A stretch of 64,000 bases of DNA from Bombella apis (GCF_018221685.1 NZ_JAGJTM010000003.1:1-64000), one strand, 5' to 3'. Shown: positions 26,301 through 35,810, counted from the stretch's first letter. Numbers and translations are program-made. The notes: generated by a model from the sequence alone, not told the origin.

Positions 26301-26530
26301 CTACGGTAGCCCCCCCTGCCGGGAAGGAAAGGGTGTCGCTACATCGCTCCTTTGCGCCAGCCCCTCTGCGCATCGTGTTGAAACCGGCTGGAGACCCCCC
26401 TGCCGCCGAAGATAAAGATGAAGAGTCGGAAGACGGGCTGGAGGATGAATTCATGCCGCTTCCCACTCATCTGGGTGTGACATTGCCTGAAGAAGACCAG
26501 AATCAGAAGGAACAGGCTGACAATGACTGA
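23330..26530 (+). CDS. Giant glycosyltransferase with six N-terminal FD-WYL-NPDV repeats and two transferase-like halves
   Basis: 1066 residues. Residues ~21-281 hold six degenerate repeats of 42-45 residues, starting near 21, 64, 109, 152, 196 and 238. The clearest copies are YFDEEWYLNAYPDV, YFDPVWYLEKYPDV and YFDESYYLAQNPDV, each ending in G..HY/F...G. Residues ~340-590 look GT-A-like (LSVVLFSQGNYLLD). Residues ~600-1000 look like GT4, with LIEGGAARRVMQQIDAFRWLG and TQATEILEAAGQGIPAV. No signal peptide. Probably a cytoplasmic surface-glycan enzyme; substrate unknown. The C-terminal ~60 residues are acidic and low-complexity. Its stop overlaps the peptidase start by eight bases. Normal GC, so not part of the AT-rich block. 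Confidence 0.7.
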   Translation: MDTDGTFFEAVANDRARAPVWSEFDAAWYRRRYARQLAEAGTVWTDGQLAERWQSGEGQEGTSPNRYFDEEWYLNAYPDVRRGVQEKGIFQSGFQHYVDVGCQSCSGHWLFSAEYYFKVNSDYSLRAMREAGHVNAYDHFLRVGDYGFRSPHFLFDAELFIRECLGKNIPFDPSQGAFSQYLALEYPDMKTVRTSWYFDPVWYLEKYPDVLKLIEDGVFTGPLHHYMGCDNPSAYDPNPYFDESYYLAQNPDVADAVKSGMFRNGYAHFIRAGISELRNPSADLDFRAFVATLDMPQSLNKAHVDNPFLLWILQQEGRTGAEIPGISITAANRLALCKVEASLPSLFRKPLRFVNQASPQLSVVLFSQGNYLLDIATLASLHAQGIPDMQVVVASTGNTLSRQRLDQAVEGLRHVVSDKLQPLAQQLRESLPFLAGERILLLESGVQLLPMALSFAMASMMAEESEGGGKLLTSINTVLEAGSAVWRDGSITCHGQGEKGQAQSVSFQKMVEAIQGGLLFCHRTAMEQALHYLEGHRVEPFFTCFSMALRATGRTLSYWPTVQARLLNATPESYARRTMGKDALRRLFPVFLPRHAVARGDARMGKSYRPLVMMVFPHLPRLIEGGAARRVMQQIDAFRWLGWQVLVVGLDRKEEDRLVIPHDYPADVECWRGVDDFSSFLRDRLTDMKLLWIGGTHVLSRLGPVLATGDISLQDKLIVLDTVNQDGTALRAVEEHLRRLVGIVDEPARLMREARKELDYAWLCQGIVTGDEQTTALLHRLGYGNVTALPYAVSCRQLGKQDEFERRQGILFPLSIYRAGDSGHDGFDWFCLAVMPHLQRHFSLPPSIGIGGYHHPLVDLGFYERLAPLDGLAQMDTLPRMMQRCRILMDPSRVPATQATEILEAAGQGIPAVLNKVQMERLGWKDEEEALDGGFNDPQHFAQQIIRLYEDPALWDRIRRKAHETVRERHGHGRLHEAFGRFIEALLNGPATVAPPAGKERVSLHRSFAPAPLRIVLKPAGDPPAAEDKDEESEDGLEDEFMPLPTHLGVTLPEEDQNQKEQADND

Positions 26531-27938
26531 ACGTATGGCCGCAGTCCTCCAGCATGTGGAGACCACCAAGGAGACGGCACTGGAGCGGCTTTGTGAACTG
26601 TTGCGGATTCCCAGCATTTCCACACAGAAGCAGCACAGGGATGATTGCCGGAAAGCCGCACGCTGGTTGGCGGAAGAATTGCAGGGGCTTGGCTTTACGA
26701 CGTCTTTGCGGAATGTTTCATGGGCAGAACCGGGGCATCCAATGGTTGTCGGGCATGATGATGCCAATGCAGAGAAGGTACGGAACGGGCAGACCCACGT
26801 TCTCTTCTATGGTCATTACGATGTTCAGCCGACAGACCCCGAAGCCCTCTGGTTAACGGATCCGTTCGAACCCTGCCTGAAGAAAACCGGCGATGGCCGG
26901 AAGGTCCTCGTGGCCCGGGGAGCGAGTGATGACAAAGGGCAGGTGATGACCTTCATCGAGGCCTGTCGGGCATGGAAAGCTGTTCATGGGGATCTCCCCG
27001 TGGCTGTCAGTTTTCTTCTGGAAGGTGAAGAAGAATCCGGTGGTGAGAATCTGCTTCCCTTTCTCAGGGAGAATCAGGAAGAGCTGAAAGCTGATATTGC
27101 CCTGATCTGTGATACCGCCATGCCGGACAGGGAGACCCCGGCCATCACGACCTCTCTGCGTGGCACGGTTGCCGAGGAAATCGAGCTCGTCGCTGCCAGC
27201 CAGGACCTTCATTCCGGCATGTATGGCAATGCTGCGGCCAATCCGGCTTTTCTGCTCTGCCAGATCATCAGTGGCCTGCGTGATGAGCAGGGGCGGGTCA
27301 CACTGCCCGGTTTTTATGACGGTGTGACCGTGCCTGATGAGCATACCCGCCAGCAGTGGCAGACACTCTATCCTGATGATGCAGCCCTGCTGGAAGATGT
27401 CGGCCTGTCCCATGCTGCTGGTGAGCGGGGCTTCAGTGCCATTGAGCAGACATGGTGCCGTCCGAGTTTTGAGGTCAATGGCCTTGCTGGCGGGTATCAG
27501 GCGGATGGCTTCAAGACGGTCATTCCGGCCCGGGCTTCGGCGAAGGTATCATTCCGTCTGGTACCGGGGCAGGACCCACTCAGGATTCGGGACTCCTTCC
27601 GGGCTTATGTCCGTGCAGCCCTGCCGGAAGATGTCGAGGTTGTCTTTACGGGGCATGGAGCTTCATCCGGTTTTGCCGTGAATCAGGACAGTCCCTTTCT
27701 TCTGGCAACATTGGACGCTCTGGGTAAGGAATGGGGCAAACCGGCCGTCATGACTGGTTGTGGAGGCTCGATCCCGGTAGCAGAGGAAATCCGTGAAGCC
27801 TTGGGCATGGATGCACTCATGGTGGGATTTGCTCAGGCTGATGATCGGATACACTCTCCCAACGAGCAGTATGGTCTTGATTCATTCTTCCACGGGATAC
27901 GCTCATGGGTCCGCATCCTGGCTGCCCTGGCCCGATGA
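26523..27938 (+). CDS. M20-family metallopeptidase (dipeptidase, PepV/carnosinase-like group)
   Basis: 471 residues. Zinc-site motifs of family M20 are intact: [10 protein letters not shown] near residue 99 (His and downstream Asp), [10 protein letters not shown] near 135 (bridging Asp) and [12 protein letters not shown] near 168 (catalytic and metal Glu pair). The C-terminal part has [13 protein letters not shown] and the closing His in [11 protein letters not shown]. It should cleave dipeptides or N-acyl amino acids in the cytosol. The ATG at 26523 overlaps the preceding glycosyltransferase by eight bases (ATGACTGA), so the two are co-translated despite unrelated roles. It overlaps pdxA at its end. 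Confidence 0.85.
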   Translation: MTERMAAVLQHVETTKETALERLCELLRIPSISTQKQHRDDCRKAARWLAEELQGLGFTTSLRNVSWAEPGHPMVVGHDDANAEKVRNGQTHVLFYGHYDVQPTDPEALWLTDPFEPCLKKTGDGRKVLVARGASDDKGQVMTFIEACRAWKAVHGDLPVAVSFLLEGEEESGGENLLPFLRENQEELKADIALICDTAMPDRETPAITTSLRGTVAEEIELVAASQDLHSGMYGNAAANPAFLLCQIISGLRDEQGRVTLPGFYDGVTVPDEHTRQQWQTLYPDDAALLEDVGLSHAAGERGFSAIEQTWCRPSFEVNGLAGGYQADGFKTVIPARASAKVSFRLVPGQDPLRIRDSFRAYVRAALPEDVEVVFTGHGASSGFAVNQDSPFLLATLDALGKEWGKPAVMTGCGGSIPVAEEIREALGMDALMVGFAQADDRIHSPNEQYGLDSFFHGIRSWVRILAALAR

Positions 27939-28960
27939 ATCGTATAAGACCAGGCATGGCGCAACCTGTTGCCCTGACCATGGGAGACCCGGCTGGCGTG
28001 GGGCCGGAGCTGACACGCCGTGTCTGGGAGTGTCTCAGAACGGCTGGGCGACCTTTTTTCTGGATAGGGGACCCGGTGCTGCTGGGAGGCAACACACCCT
28101 ACCGGGAGATATGCCATCCGTCCGAGGCAGCCGCCTGTTTTGCAGAAGCCCTGCCCGTACTGGCGCTTTCCTGCCCGGAACCAGTCAAACCCGGGCATCC
28201 CTCAACAGGCAATGCCGTAGCGGTGATCGAGAGCATCAGAAAAGCTGTTCATTACGCTCTGTCAGGGGCAGCCGGAGCTGTCGTGACCAACCCTATTGCC
28301 AAGCATGTGCTTGCAGCTTCCGGTTTTCCCCATCCGGGGCATACAGAGTTTCTGGCAGCTCTGTGTGGTGCCAGTGGCAGGGAAGTCATGATGCTGGCCT
28401 GCCCGCAGCTCAAGGTTGCTTTGACAAGCATTCATGTATCGTTGAGACAGGCCATCGAGACGCTTTCGGCAGACCGCATCATGGCTGTGAGCCGGGTAAC
28501 GGCATCTGCCCTGCAACGTGATTTCGGTCTGGTCCAGCCTCGGCTTGCCATTGCAGGGCTGAACCCTCACGCAGGTGAAAATGGCATGATGGGGGATGAG
28601 GAAAGCCGCATCATCAAACCCGCTATAGAGGCCTTGCAGCGGGAAGGGCTGGAGGTAAGTGGCCCCATGCCACCAGATACCATGTTCAGTGCCGCTGTCC
28701 GTCCCCGGTACGATGCGGCAATCTGCCTGTATCACGATCAAGGCCTCATCCCGGTCAAGGCGTTGGACATGGCTGGAGGTGTCAACGTCACACTGGGTCT
28801 GCCCATCATCCGCACATCGCCAGATCATGGAACAGCCTTTGATATTGCCGTCGGTCCGGGTGAGACAGGAAAGGCAAGCATTTCAAGCCTTTCATCAGCG
28901 CTTGCCATGGCCCATGATATGGCAAGCCAGCGTGTCATGAGTGATGCGCAGACTCCATGA
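27935..28960 (+). CDS. pdxA: 4-hydroxythreonine-4-phosphate dehydrogenase
   Basis: About 341 residues from the ATG at 27935, which overlaps the dipeptidase stop (ATGA); an ATG at 27956 ([16 protein letters not shown]) is equally likely as true start. PdxA oxidises 4-phosphohydroxy-L-threonine, giving the amine partner used by PdxJ. Conserved features include [20 protein letters not shown], the metal-binding His of [19 protein letters not shown] and HDQGLIPVK. Directly followed by pdxJ, so both final de novo B6 steps are encoded together. Confidence 0.94.
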   Translation: MNRIRPGMAQPVALTMGDPAGVGPELTRRVWECLRTAGRPFFWIGDPVLLGGNTPYREICHPSEAAACFAEALPVLALSCPEPVKPGHPSTGNAVAVIESIRKAVHYALSGAAGAVVTNPIAKHVLAASGFPHPGHTEFLAALCGASGREVMMLACPQLKVALTSIHVSLRQAIETLSADRIMAVSRVTASALQRDFGLVQPRLAIAGLNPHAGENGMMGDEESRIIKPAIEALQREGLEVSGPMPPDTMFSAAVRPRYDAAICLYHDQGLIPVKALDMAGGVNVTLGLPIIRTSPDHGTAFDIAVGPGETGKASISSLSSALAMAHDMASQRVMSDAQTP

Positions 28961-28979
28961 AGAGGGAAAGGAACAGCCC

Positions 28980-29675
28980 ATGATCCGTCTTGGTATCAAT
29001 GTTGATCATGTTGCAACATTGCGGAACGCACGGGGTGAGCGCTACCCCGACCCTGTCCGTGCTGCTGAGCTGGCTCTGGAGAATGGGGCTGATGGTATTA
29101 CGGCCCATCTGCGTGAGGACCGCCGCCACATTCGGGATGAGGATATCCGTCGCCTCCGGGCGCTTTCGGCTCCACTCAATTTTGAAATGGCTGTCACGGA
29201 CGAAATGGTGACCATGGCCTGCGCACTGAAGCCCCACGCCTGCTGCCTTGTGCCCGAAAGACGGGAGGAATTGACAACAGAAGGTGGGCTTGATGTCGTA
29301 GGATTACGAGAAAGTCTGGCCCCGCATGTCAGCCGCCTTCTGGAAGCTGGCATCCGTGTTTCGCTGTTCATCGATCCAGAGCCGGAAGCCATTCGCACGG
29401 CGGCTGCTCTGGGAGCTCCAGTAGTTGAACTGCATACGGGAGCCTACGCTCTGGGGAAAGAAGGCGAGCTGGAACGTCTCCACAGGGCTGCCCATATGAC
29501 AGCTGAATGCGGGATTGAACTTCATGCCGGTCATGGTCTGACCTATGAGAATGTCTCTCCCATCACGGAACTGCCTGGGCTGAAAGAACTCAATATCGGC
29601 CATTTCCTGATCAGCGAAGCCGTCTTTGTCGGGCTGGGAGCTTCCGTGCGGCGGATGAAAGATCTGCTTTCCTGA
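28980..29675 (+). CDS. pdxJ: Pyridoxine 5'-phosphate synthase
   Basis: 231 residues. PdxJ condenses the PdxA product with 1-deoxyxylulose 5-phosphate to form pyridoxine phosphate. Landmarks: [15 protein letters not shown] at the start, [12 protein letters not shown] near 45, and [11 protein letters not shown] near 185, the TIM-barrel residues of the family. The ATG at 28980 has AAAGGA eight bases upstream; the upstream open frame (from 28941) overlaps pdxA. A hairpin follows the stop. Confidence 0.95.
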   Translation: MIRLGINVDHVATLRNARGERYPDPVRAAELALENGADGITAHLREDRRHIRDEDIRRLRALSAPLNFEMAVTDEMVTMACALKPHACCLVPERREELTTEGGLDVVGLRESLAPHVSRLLEAGIRVSLFIDPEPEAIRTAAALGAPVVELHTGAYALGKEGELERLHRAAHMTAECGIELHAGHGLTYENVSPITELPGLKELNIGHFLISEAVFVGLGASVRRMKDLLS

Positions 29676-29695
29676 AGACTTCATCAACCGTCATG

Positions 29696-29721
29696 GAGAG
29701 GTCCCGTCACTGGGACCTCTC
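29696..29721. terminator. Hairpin between pdxJ and the lipoprotein gene
   Basis: GAGAGGTCCC at 29696-29705 pairs with GGGACCTCTC at 29712-29721. No T-tract follows on either strand, so termination strength is doubtful, but the convergent position fits. Confidence 0.5.
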
Positions 29722-29728
29722 TCAGGAT

Positions 29729-30424
29729 TCAGTTGGGCTGTGTGTTGAAGATGGGCAATCCATTATTGCCCTGCTGGATACTGAATAGCCCATTGTTACG
29801 ACGGACCTTAGGGATGCTCCCGTCTTTAGGAGCTGGCTGGATAAGAGGTTCGTTCGGCTTATGATCGTAATTCGGAACAAATTTACTTGATTTGTCGGAA
29901 TAGGTGGCCTCTGGCCGCTGCTCTTCCGTGGGCATGGAATGAAATGCCGAAATCGGCCCCATGGGCCAGACGCCCGGAGCATCACGCATTGTTCCTTCAG
30001 GCTGTCGTGCACAGCCGCGTGTCAGCATGGAGCAGATACCATCTTCGCCAATATATTCGTCATCGTCGCCCGCATAATGGATCTCGGCAACCCGATCATG
30101 ATCCATACGGACAAGCATCCGGCAGCTTGAGCCAGCTCCACCAAAAATAGACTGATAGGCGCTGATAGCTGAACTTACTGGAAGAAGGCCAGAGCTGGGG
30201 AGAGGGGCGATCGAACGGGAAATGTCGTATTCCCAGATCGCCGTACTGTCATTCAGTGATTTGGTCGAATTGGGAGCTCCCGCACAAGCCTGCAGATCAT
30301 AGCTTGTCATGCCGATCATTTCATATTGAGCTTTGTGAGCCTCATGGGCATCCCAATAACCGCAGGCAGAGAGGCCGAGCGGCAGCATACAGGTAAGCCG
30401 GAACAGGATTTTCTGAAATGTCAT
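29729..30424 (-). CDS. Lipoprotein with BamE/SmpA-like fold features
   Basis: About 231 residues from the ATG at 30424, which has GGAGAGA just upstream; the frame extends to 30475 without support. A lipoprotein signal peptide ends in LGLSAC (Cys ~21). The segment MIGMTSYDLQACAGAPNSTKS followed by IWEYDIS resembles the small SmpA/BamE-type motif in which a helix precedes G-x-P and a strand. The rest, including a Pro/Asn-rich C-terminal half, is not recognised. It should be anchored in the outer membrane. Role unknown; an envelope-assembly function is only a guess. Confidence 0.6.
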   Translation of the reverse strand: MTFQKILFRLTCMLPLGLSACGYWDAHEAHKAQYEMIGMTSYDLQACAGAPNSTKSLNDSTAIWEYDISRSIAPLPSSGLLPVSSAISAYQSIFGGAGSSCRMLVRMDHDRVAEIHYAGDDDEYIGEDGICSMLTRGCARQPEGTMRDAPGVWPMGPISAFHSMPTEEQRPEATYSDKSSKFVPNYDHKPNEPLIQPAPKDGSIPKVRRNNGLFSIQQGNNGLPIFNTQPN

Positions 30425-30564
30425 TCTCTCTCCATCAGAGTAGAAAGGCAGGCAATGGGGGGACTGCTTTATCATGTTTTTCTTTCTGTCTGAAAGATGG
30501 GTTTTAGTCTCCAGTGCAATCGGTTAGAGAAGGAGGAGCCGTTTCCCTTTTTGGAGTTTGCTTT

Positions 30565-30789
30565 ATGGCCGATATTTCCGCTGCTGAGGTTCCCCGCCTG
30601 CAAAAGGCACTGCGCCGTCTGCTGGGCTCTCCAGAGCTGACAGTTCAGGTCCCGCCACGCAAGGGCATGAGTGTGGAAATCGCAGTGGCTGGTGCAGTCG
30701 TGGGGACTGTGTATCGCGATGAGGATGAGGGCGAGGTCTCCTATGCCGTCAACATGACAGTGCTGGAAGAAGACCTCCCTCCTGCCTGA
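30565..30789 (+). CDS. DUF3126-family protein
   Basis: 74 residues starting MADISAAEVPRLQKALRRLL, with a middle stretch VQVPPRKGMSVEIAVAG and an acidic strand-rich end. This fits the small alphaproteobacterial family DUF3126, whose function is not known. GGAG lies eight bases before the ATG at 30565; the frame is open from 30514. Monocistronic and closed by a strong terminator. Confidence 0.65.
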   Translation: MADISAAEVPRLQKALRRLLGSPELTVQVPPRKGMSVEIAVAGAVVGTVYRDEDEGEVSYAVNMTVLEEDLPPA

Positions 30790-30817
30790 CCTGTAGCGGT
30801 CTTACCGGTACAGCAGG

Positions 30818-30850
30818 AAACCTCTCATCCTTGATGGTGAGAGGTTTTTT
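30818..30850. terminator. Bidirectional terminator after the DUF3126 gene
   Basis: AAACCTCTCA (30818-30827) pairs with TGAGAGGTTT (30838-30847), then further T residues. It also serves pepP on the other strand. Confidence 0.85.
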
Positions 30851-30868
30851 CATATGCAGGTACTGCTT

Positions 30869-32650
30869 TCAAAGCAGAGGTGCACAGCTCTGACGGAGCC
30901 ACGGGTGCAGCTCATCTTCCAGCAGTGGCAGGAGCTTTTCCAGAACCGTGGCATGGTACTGGTCCAGCCAGTGCCGTTCTTCTGCTGTCAGAAGTCCCAT
31001 GGCGATGAGACGGCGATCTATGGGGGTGTGGGTCAACACCTCGAACTCCAGGGAGGGCCGTACGGTTCCGGGCAGGGAACTTTCCCGAACGAGCAGCAGG
31101 TTCTCGATACGGATGCCGTAAGCGCCAACCTCGTAATAGCCCGGTTCGTTGGAAAGGATCATCCCTGGTACAAGGCCGGTCGGCCGTGGCGCTACGGAGA
31201 TGGATTGAGGCCCCTCATGGACGGAAAGATAACTGCCAATGCCATGGCCGGTACCATGATCAAAATCCAGTCCCTGATTCCAGAGAGCCGCCCGGGCAAG
31301 AGTATCCAGCCTGTAACCTGGCAGTCCCATGGGGAAACGCTGGCGGCTCAGGGCAATATGCCCCTTCAGAACTGCCGTGAAAGCTTTCTGGATGGCGGCA
31401 GGTGCTTCATCCGGGCCAGTCCAGATAGTCCGTGTGATGTCCGTGGTGCCGAAAGGATATTGCGCCCCACTATCAACCAGATAGACGCTGTTTTTCTGAA
31501 GGATGCTGTCATGCCCGGCTTCGGCCCGGTAATGAGGGTAAGCGCCGTTGGGACCAGCCGCAGAAATTGTCTCAAAACTGGGGCCCCGATAATCAGGGGA
31601 CATGGCCCGGAACGCCTCAAGGCGATCGGCCAATTCTGTTTCACGATGGCCGGGGCCATGTTCTTCCAGCCAGTGCAGGAACCGGGCCAGAGCAATGCTG
31701 TCCAGTTCATGCGCCCGACGGTTGCCATCCTGTTCCACGGTTGTTTTGATGGCTTTGGGAAGAGTGCACAGGTCCGGCCCATCAGCGATGTGAGCTCCGG
31801 CGTCCTTCAGGACCATGCTGAACCAGACTGGCGTCGTGGCAGGGTCCAGCCGTACGGTTTTTCCGGCCAGGGCCTGCAAGGCCTTCGACAGTTCGGAAGG
31901 AGGGAATGGACGTATGCCTGAATCTTCCGGGGCATCATGGAAACGGGTCACATCAGCAAAAATGTCGGCCGAACCATCAGCATAAAGCAGACCGTACGCA
32001 TGGGCGACAGGGGTCATGGCAATGTCACTTCCCCTGATGTTCAACAGCCAGGCGAGGGACGGGCAGTCCGCAAGGATCATGGCATCCTGCCCCGCTTCAT
32101 GCAGCTGCCGGGCCAGACGATCCCGCTTGCTCCGGCTTGTTTCCCCTGTAAATTCGAATGGTTGGTGATGGATCAGATTGGCTGGTGAGGGAGGCTGATC
32201 ATGCCATGACATATCTATTGGATTGTCAGACAGGGGTACGAGCTGAATACCATCCGTCTCCCATGATGAGAGGTCTCTCTGGCTGGTCAGCCGGGGGTCA
32301 TACCCGATGCGCAGCCCTTGCGCTTTCTCAGCCAGCCACTGCCGGGGAGGATGCTGGCCGCCATGACGGGTTTCCCACAATGCCGCCGGAGCCTGCTCGG
32401 CCATCTGTACGGTGTAGCGGCCATCGGAAAAAACACAGCCGGTTTCTGCCAGCAGGATGGCAAGGCCAGCACTGCCCGTAAAACCGGTCAGCCAGGCCAG
32501 TCTTTCAGAATGGGGCGCAACATATTCCCCCAGATATTCATCACCCCGGGTGACGATGACACCGGAAATGCCAAGTCTGTCGAATTGCTGGCGGACGAGA
32601 GCAGGACGGTCCTGCAAAGGAATGGATGAAAGAGACACAGACGCCACCAT
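30869..32650 (-). CDS. Xaa-Pro aminopeptidase (aminopeptidase P family, M24B)
   Basis: 593 residues, the long three-domain form: two creatinase N-terminal-like domains and a C-terminal pita-bread metallopeptidase. The metal ligands are visible as DSGAQYPFGTTDITRT (Asp pair), HGTGHGIGSYLSVHEGP (His) and NEPGYYEVGAYGIRIEN (Glu pair). It removes N-terminal residues preceding proline, in the cytosol. It is last in the leftward uvrD-prmA-pepP order, starting 21 bases after the end of prmA. Confidence 0.92.
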   Translation of the reverse strand: MVASVSLSSIPLQDRPALVRQQFDRLGISGVIVTRGDEYLGEYVAPHSERLAWLTGFTGSAGLAILLAETGCVFSDGRYTVQMAEQAPAALWETRHGGQHPPRQWLAEKAQGLRIGYDPRLTSQRDLSSWETDGIQLVPLSDNPIDMSWHDQPPSPANLIHHQPFEFTGETSRSKRDRLARQLHEAGQDAMILADCPSLAWLLNIRGSDIAMTPVAHAYGLLYADGSADIFADVTRFHDAPEDSGIRPFPPSELSKALQALAGKTVRLDPATTPVWFSMVLKDAGAHIADGPDLCTLPKAIKTTVEQDGNRRAHELDSIALARFLHWLEEHGPGHRETELADRLEAFRAMSPDYRGPSFETISAAGPNGAYPHYRAEAGHDSILQKNSVYLVDSGAQYPFGTTDITRTIWTGPDEAPAAIQKAFTAVLKGHIALSRQRFPMGLPGYRLDTLARAALWNQGLDFDHGTGHGIGSYLSVHEGPQSISVAPRPTGLVPGMILSNEPGYYEVGAYGIRIENLLLVRESSLPGTVRPSLEFEVLTHTPIDRRLIAMGLLTAEERHWLDQYHATVLEKLLPLLEDELHPWLRQSCAPLL

Positions 32651-32670
32651 GGAAAAACGGGAGAGAACAG

Positions 32671-33597
32671 TCAGATTGGTTTCCGAAGGATCAAGGTACT
32701 CCAGGGACCTTCCCTGAGCTGCTTTTCAAGGATCAGGCCCTGCCTCTGGTGGGCAACCAGCACCATGCGGGCCTGGGTATTGAGCAGTCCGGCCAGGATG
32801 GCTGTTCCCCCTGCCTGAAGGTTGCGGGCAAGATCCTTGGCCATGCGGCAGAGAGGACGAGCCAGAATATTGGCAAAAACAAGATCATAGGGAGCATTGC
32901 GGCGAACAGCTTCCGTATGCCAGCCATTGCCGAAGCGGCAGTCCAGCAGGGGGCCGAGCCTGTTCAGCCGGGCATTGGAAGCTGCAACACGGACAGACCA
33001 TGGCTCGATATCCACGGCCAGAACAGGGCGATGCAGCAGGCGAGCCGCTGCCATGGCCAGAATACCGGACCCACATCCCATGTCCAGAATATGACGGGGG
33101 CGCCGATGGGCAATCTGTTCCAAGGCACGCAGGCACCCGCGGGTGGAACCATGTTCACCGGACCCGAAAGCGATCCCGGCATCCAGTATGATGTCCAGCC
33201 GATTGGAAGGTGACGTCTCCTTCAGATGTGTCCCCCGGATACAGAACCGCCGTCCGACATATTGGGGAGGGAAGGCTTCCTGCGTACGGGCCAGCCAGCC
33301 CTCGGCCTCGGTGTTCTGCCGGTACAGGGGTGCGTCCACGCCTGTCATGGCACGGACAAGCGCCAGGGCGTTATCCAGCTCCTCCTCATTCCGCCCTTTT
33401 TCCTTGACGGCTTCCAGCCGCCAGTAACGCTGCTCATCATCCTCTTCGAACATGCCGACCGTGTCACAGACCCCAAGCAGGGCCTGCTCGAAAAGTGGAA
33501 CGTGTATTTCCTCCACCACAATGGAAAGCGTCTCCAGCGCCCGGGCATGGCGGGAACCAACATGGGTGGGGGCAATAGGGCTCTGTTTTGTCTTCAC
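32671..33597 (-). CDS. prmA: Ribosomal protein L11 methyltransferase
   Basis: 308 residues. PrmA methylates L11 using S-adenosylmethionine. The AdoMet motif is ILDMGCGSGILAMAAARL, preceded by FGSGEHGSTRGCL and followed by VFANILARPL (the post-II motif). The GTG start at 33597 overlaps the uvrD stop (GTGA). The N-terminal substrate-recognition domain is present. Length normal. Confidence 0.92.
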   Translation of the reverse strand: MKTKQSPIAPTHVGSRHARALETLSIVVEEIHVPLFEQALLGVCDTVGMFEEDDEQRYWRLEAVKEKGRNEEELDNALALVRAMTGVDAPLYRQNTEAEGWLARTQEAFPPQYVGRRFCIRGTHLKETSPSNRLDIILDAGIAFGSGEHGSTRGCLRALEQIAHRRPRHILDMGCGSGILAMAAARLLHRPVLAVDIEPWSVRVAASNARLNRLGPLLDCRFGNGWHTEAVRRNAPYDLVFANILARPLCRMAKDLARNLQAGGTAILAGLLNTQARMVLVAHQRQGLILEKQLREGPWSTLILRKPI

Positions 33598-35810
33598 GAT
33601 ACGACCTCTATAAAACCGGCCATGATCCGCTTCAGACCGATATTTTCAAAATTGATGGACAGACGATCCCCTTCAACCCCGATGACCACACCTTCACCGT
33701 AACGGTTGTGGCGCACCGTCGCTCCGATGGGGACGGCAGGCTGCATAGCGGACGGTCTGGCCCGCTGCTGTCCTGACAGAACCTGAGCCCTGTGCCTGAA
33801 AAATGACCTTGAGGGCAGGGCGTGACCGGCCTCTGCAACATTCCGTAAAACCTGTTCTTCAGGCAGTTCATCCAGAAAGCGGCTTGGTATGGAATCCTGC
33901 CAGTTTGCATAAAGCCGACGACTGTTTGCATGGGATATGATTACCCGCTCACGGGCACGGGTAAGGCCGACATAAGCGAGGCGCCGTTCTTCCTCCAGAG
34001 CCTGGTTTCCACCTTCATCCAGAGAACGCTGGGACGGGAAAAGGCCTTCCTCCCATCCGGGCAGGAAAACCGTTGGGAACTCAAGCCCTTTGGCGGCGTG
34101 GAGCGTCATCAGGCTGACCTTGTCCGGGTCGTCCTCGGCATTGTCGCTGTCCATCACAAGGGCGATGTGTTCCAGAAACGCATCCATTGTTGGAAACTCA
34201 CCAATCGCCCGGATCAGCTCCCGGATGTTGTCCAGCCTGCCGGCGGCTTCTATGGTCTTCGGGTCATCCCGCCACATGGCGAGATACCCACTTTCTTCCA
34301 GCACCATGTCAGTGGCGACAACATGGCCTTCCTTGCCGACAGTGTCTCTGGCCCTGGAGAGGCTGTCCATCAGGTCCGACAGCGTGGCGGCCGCCTTGCC
34401 CTTCAGCTGCCCCTGTTCCAGCTGATGCTGAAGCGTCTGTTGAAGGGACAGCCCCCTCTCTCTGGCAGCATTCCGCAGACGGGTCAGGGCAACACTGCCA
34501 AATCCCCGTTTGGGCAGATTGACGATGCGCTCAAAAGCCAGATCGTCAACGGGATACAGCACTGCCCGCATATAGGCGATGGCATCCCGTATCTCGGCCC
34601 GTTCATAAAAACGCAAACCGCCAATAATCTGATAGGGGATGCCCATTTTCATCAGGGCATCTTCAAAGGGACGTGTCTGGAAACCAGCCCGCATCAGGAT
34701 GGCGATGGAACCGTAAGGATGACCTTTTGTGTGAAACTCCTGTATCCGGCGGCCAATGACACGGGCCTCGTCATCCGAGTCCGGCATGTTGATGACCTCG
34801 ACAGGATCACCCTCCATGATGTCGAGCCCAGGCCGCAGAACCTTGCCCAACCGTCCCTCATTATGGGCAATGACCTGCGAAGCCACGGTCAGGATGCGGG
34901 GGGTGGAACGATAATTCTGCTCCAGCCGGATGATCCGTGCACCGGGAAAATCTTTCTCGAAACGGAGGATATTGGCGATGTCGGCACCACGCCATGAATA
35001 GATGGATTGATCGTCATCCCCGACGCAGGCAATGTTAGAGGGTTGTCCATCCTGCCTTCTGGCCAGAAGACGCAACCACAGATACTGGATGGTATTCGTA
35101 TCCTGATATTCGTCAACCAGAATATAGCGGAAGCGTTTCTGATACTGCTCCAGTACATCGGGATGCTGACGGAGGATGGTCACCACATGCAGCATGAGAT
35201 CCCCGAAATCACAGGCATTCATTTCCTTCAGACGTATCTGATAGGCAGCGTAGATGGCCGGGAGCTGGCCATTGGCCAGTTCAGGTGTCTGCGCAGCAGT
35301 GATGCCATCGGGCAGCAGGGCCTGATCTTTCCATAACTGGATCTGATGCATGATCTGTGCCGGAGGAGAGCGCTTGAGGTCCAGTTTCCAGGGCTCGATG
35401 ACCTGCTTGAGAAGACGGAGCTGGTCGTCCGTATCGAGAATGGTGAAGTTGCGCTCCAGCCCGACATGTGGCGCATGCTGCCGAAGCATGCGGGCACAGA
35501 GAGAGTGGAAGGTTCCCAACCAGAGGCCTTCCACTGGTCGGCCGAGGATGGCGCTGATGCGCTCCCTCATTTCCCGGGCAGCCTTGTTGGTAAAGGTCAC
35601 GGCCAGTATCTGCTCGGGCCATGCCAGCTTTTCCAGCAGGATATGAGCGAACCGTGTTGTCAGAACCCGGGTCTTCCCGGTACCGGCACCAGCCAGAATC
35701 AGCAGGGGGCCTTGCGTCGTTTCCACGGCAAGACGCTGCTCTTCATTCAGCCCGTGCAGATAATCAGGACCGGAAGACGGAAAACGGGGGGAAAAAAGAT
35801 CATCCATCAC
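33594..35810 (-). CDS. uvrD: UvrD/PcrA-type superfamily 1 DNA helicase
   Basis: 738 residues. All SF1A motifs are present in order: LNEEQRLAVE (Q motif), AGAGTGKTRVL (Walker A, near residue 41), DEYQDTN (II), GDDDQSIYSWRGA (III), QNYRS (IV), TLHAAKGLEFPTVFL (V) and YVGLTRARE (VI). UvrD/PcrA unwinds DNA 3'-5' in excision and mismatch repair and displaces RecA. The C-terminal Tudor-like RNA-polymerase-binding end is present (AVPIGATVRHNRYGEGVVIG). First gene of the uvrD-prmA-pepP unit and divergent from the RadC pair. Confidence 0.94.
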   Translation of the reverse strand: MMDDLFSPRFPSSGPDYLHGLNEEQRLAVETTQGPLLILAGAGTGKTRVLTTRFAHILLEKLAWPEQILAVTFTNKAAREMRERISAILGRPVEGLWLGTFHSLCARMLRQHAPHVGLERNFTILDTDDQLRLLKQVIEPWKLDLKRSPPAQIMHQIQLWKDQALLPDGITAAQTPELANGQLPAIYAAYQIRLKEMNACDFGDLMLHVVTILRQHPDVLEQYQKRFRYILVDEYQDTNTIQYLWLRLLARRQDGQPSNIACVGDDDQSIYSWRGADIANILRFEKDFPGARIIRLEQNYRSTPRILTVASQVIAHNEGRLGKVLRPGLDIMEGDPVEVINMPDSDDEARVIGRRIQEFHTKGHPYGSIAILMRAGFQTRPFEDALMKMGIPYQIIGGLRFYERAEIRDAIAYMRAVLYPVDDLAFERIVNLPKRGFGSVALTRLRNAARERGLSLQQTLQHQLEQGQLKGKAAATLSDLMDSLSRARDTVGKEGHVVATDMVLEESGYLAMWRDDPKTIEAAGRLDNIRELIRAIGEFPTMDAFLEHIALVMDSDNAEDDPDKVSLMTLHAAKGLEFPTVFLPGWEEGLFPSQRSLDEGGNQALEEERRLAYVGLTRARERVIISHANSRRLYANWQDSIPSRFLDELPEEQVLRNVAEAGHALPSRSFFRHRAQVLSGQQRARPSAMQPAVPIGATVRHNRYGEGVVIGVEGDRLSINFENIGLKRIMAGFIEVVS

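Noticed and set aside
28644..28841. Small leftward frames inside pdxA
   Set aside because: Shadow of pdxA, whose conserved motifs occupy the plus strand throughout.
30854..31921. Rightward open frame of 355 codons
   Set aside because: It lies antisense to aminopeptidase P, whose metal ligands and domains are intact; the frame has no recognisable domain and is a GC-driven shadow.
33930..34997. Rightward open frame of 355 codons
   Set aside because: Fully antisense to the UvrD helicase with all SF1 motifs; no ribosome site or domain.
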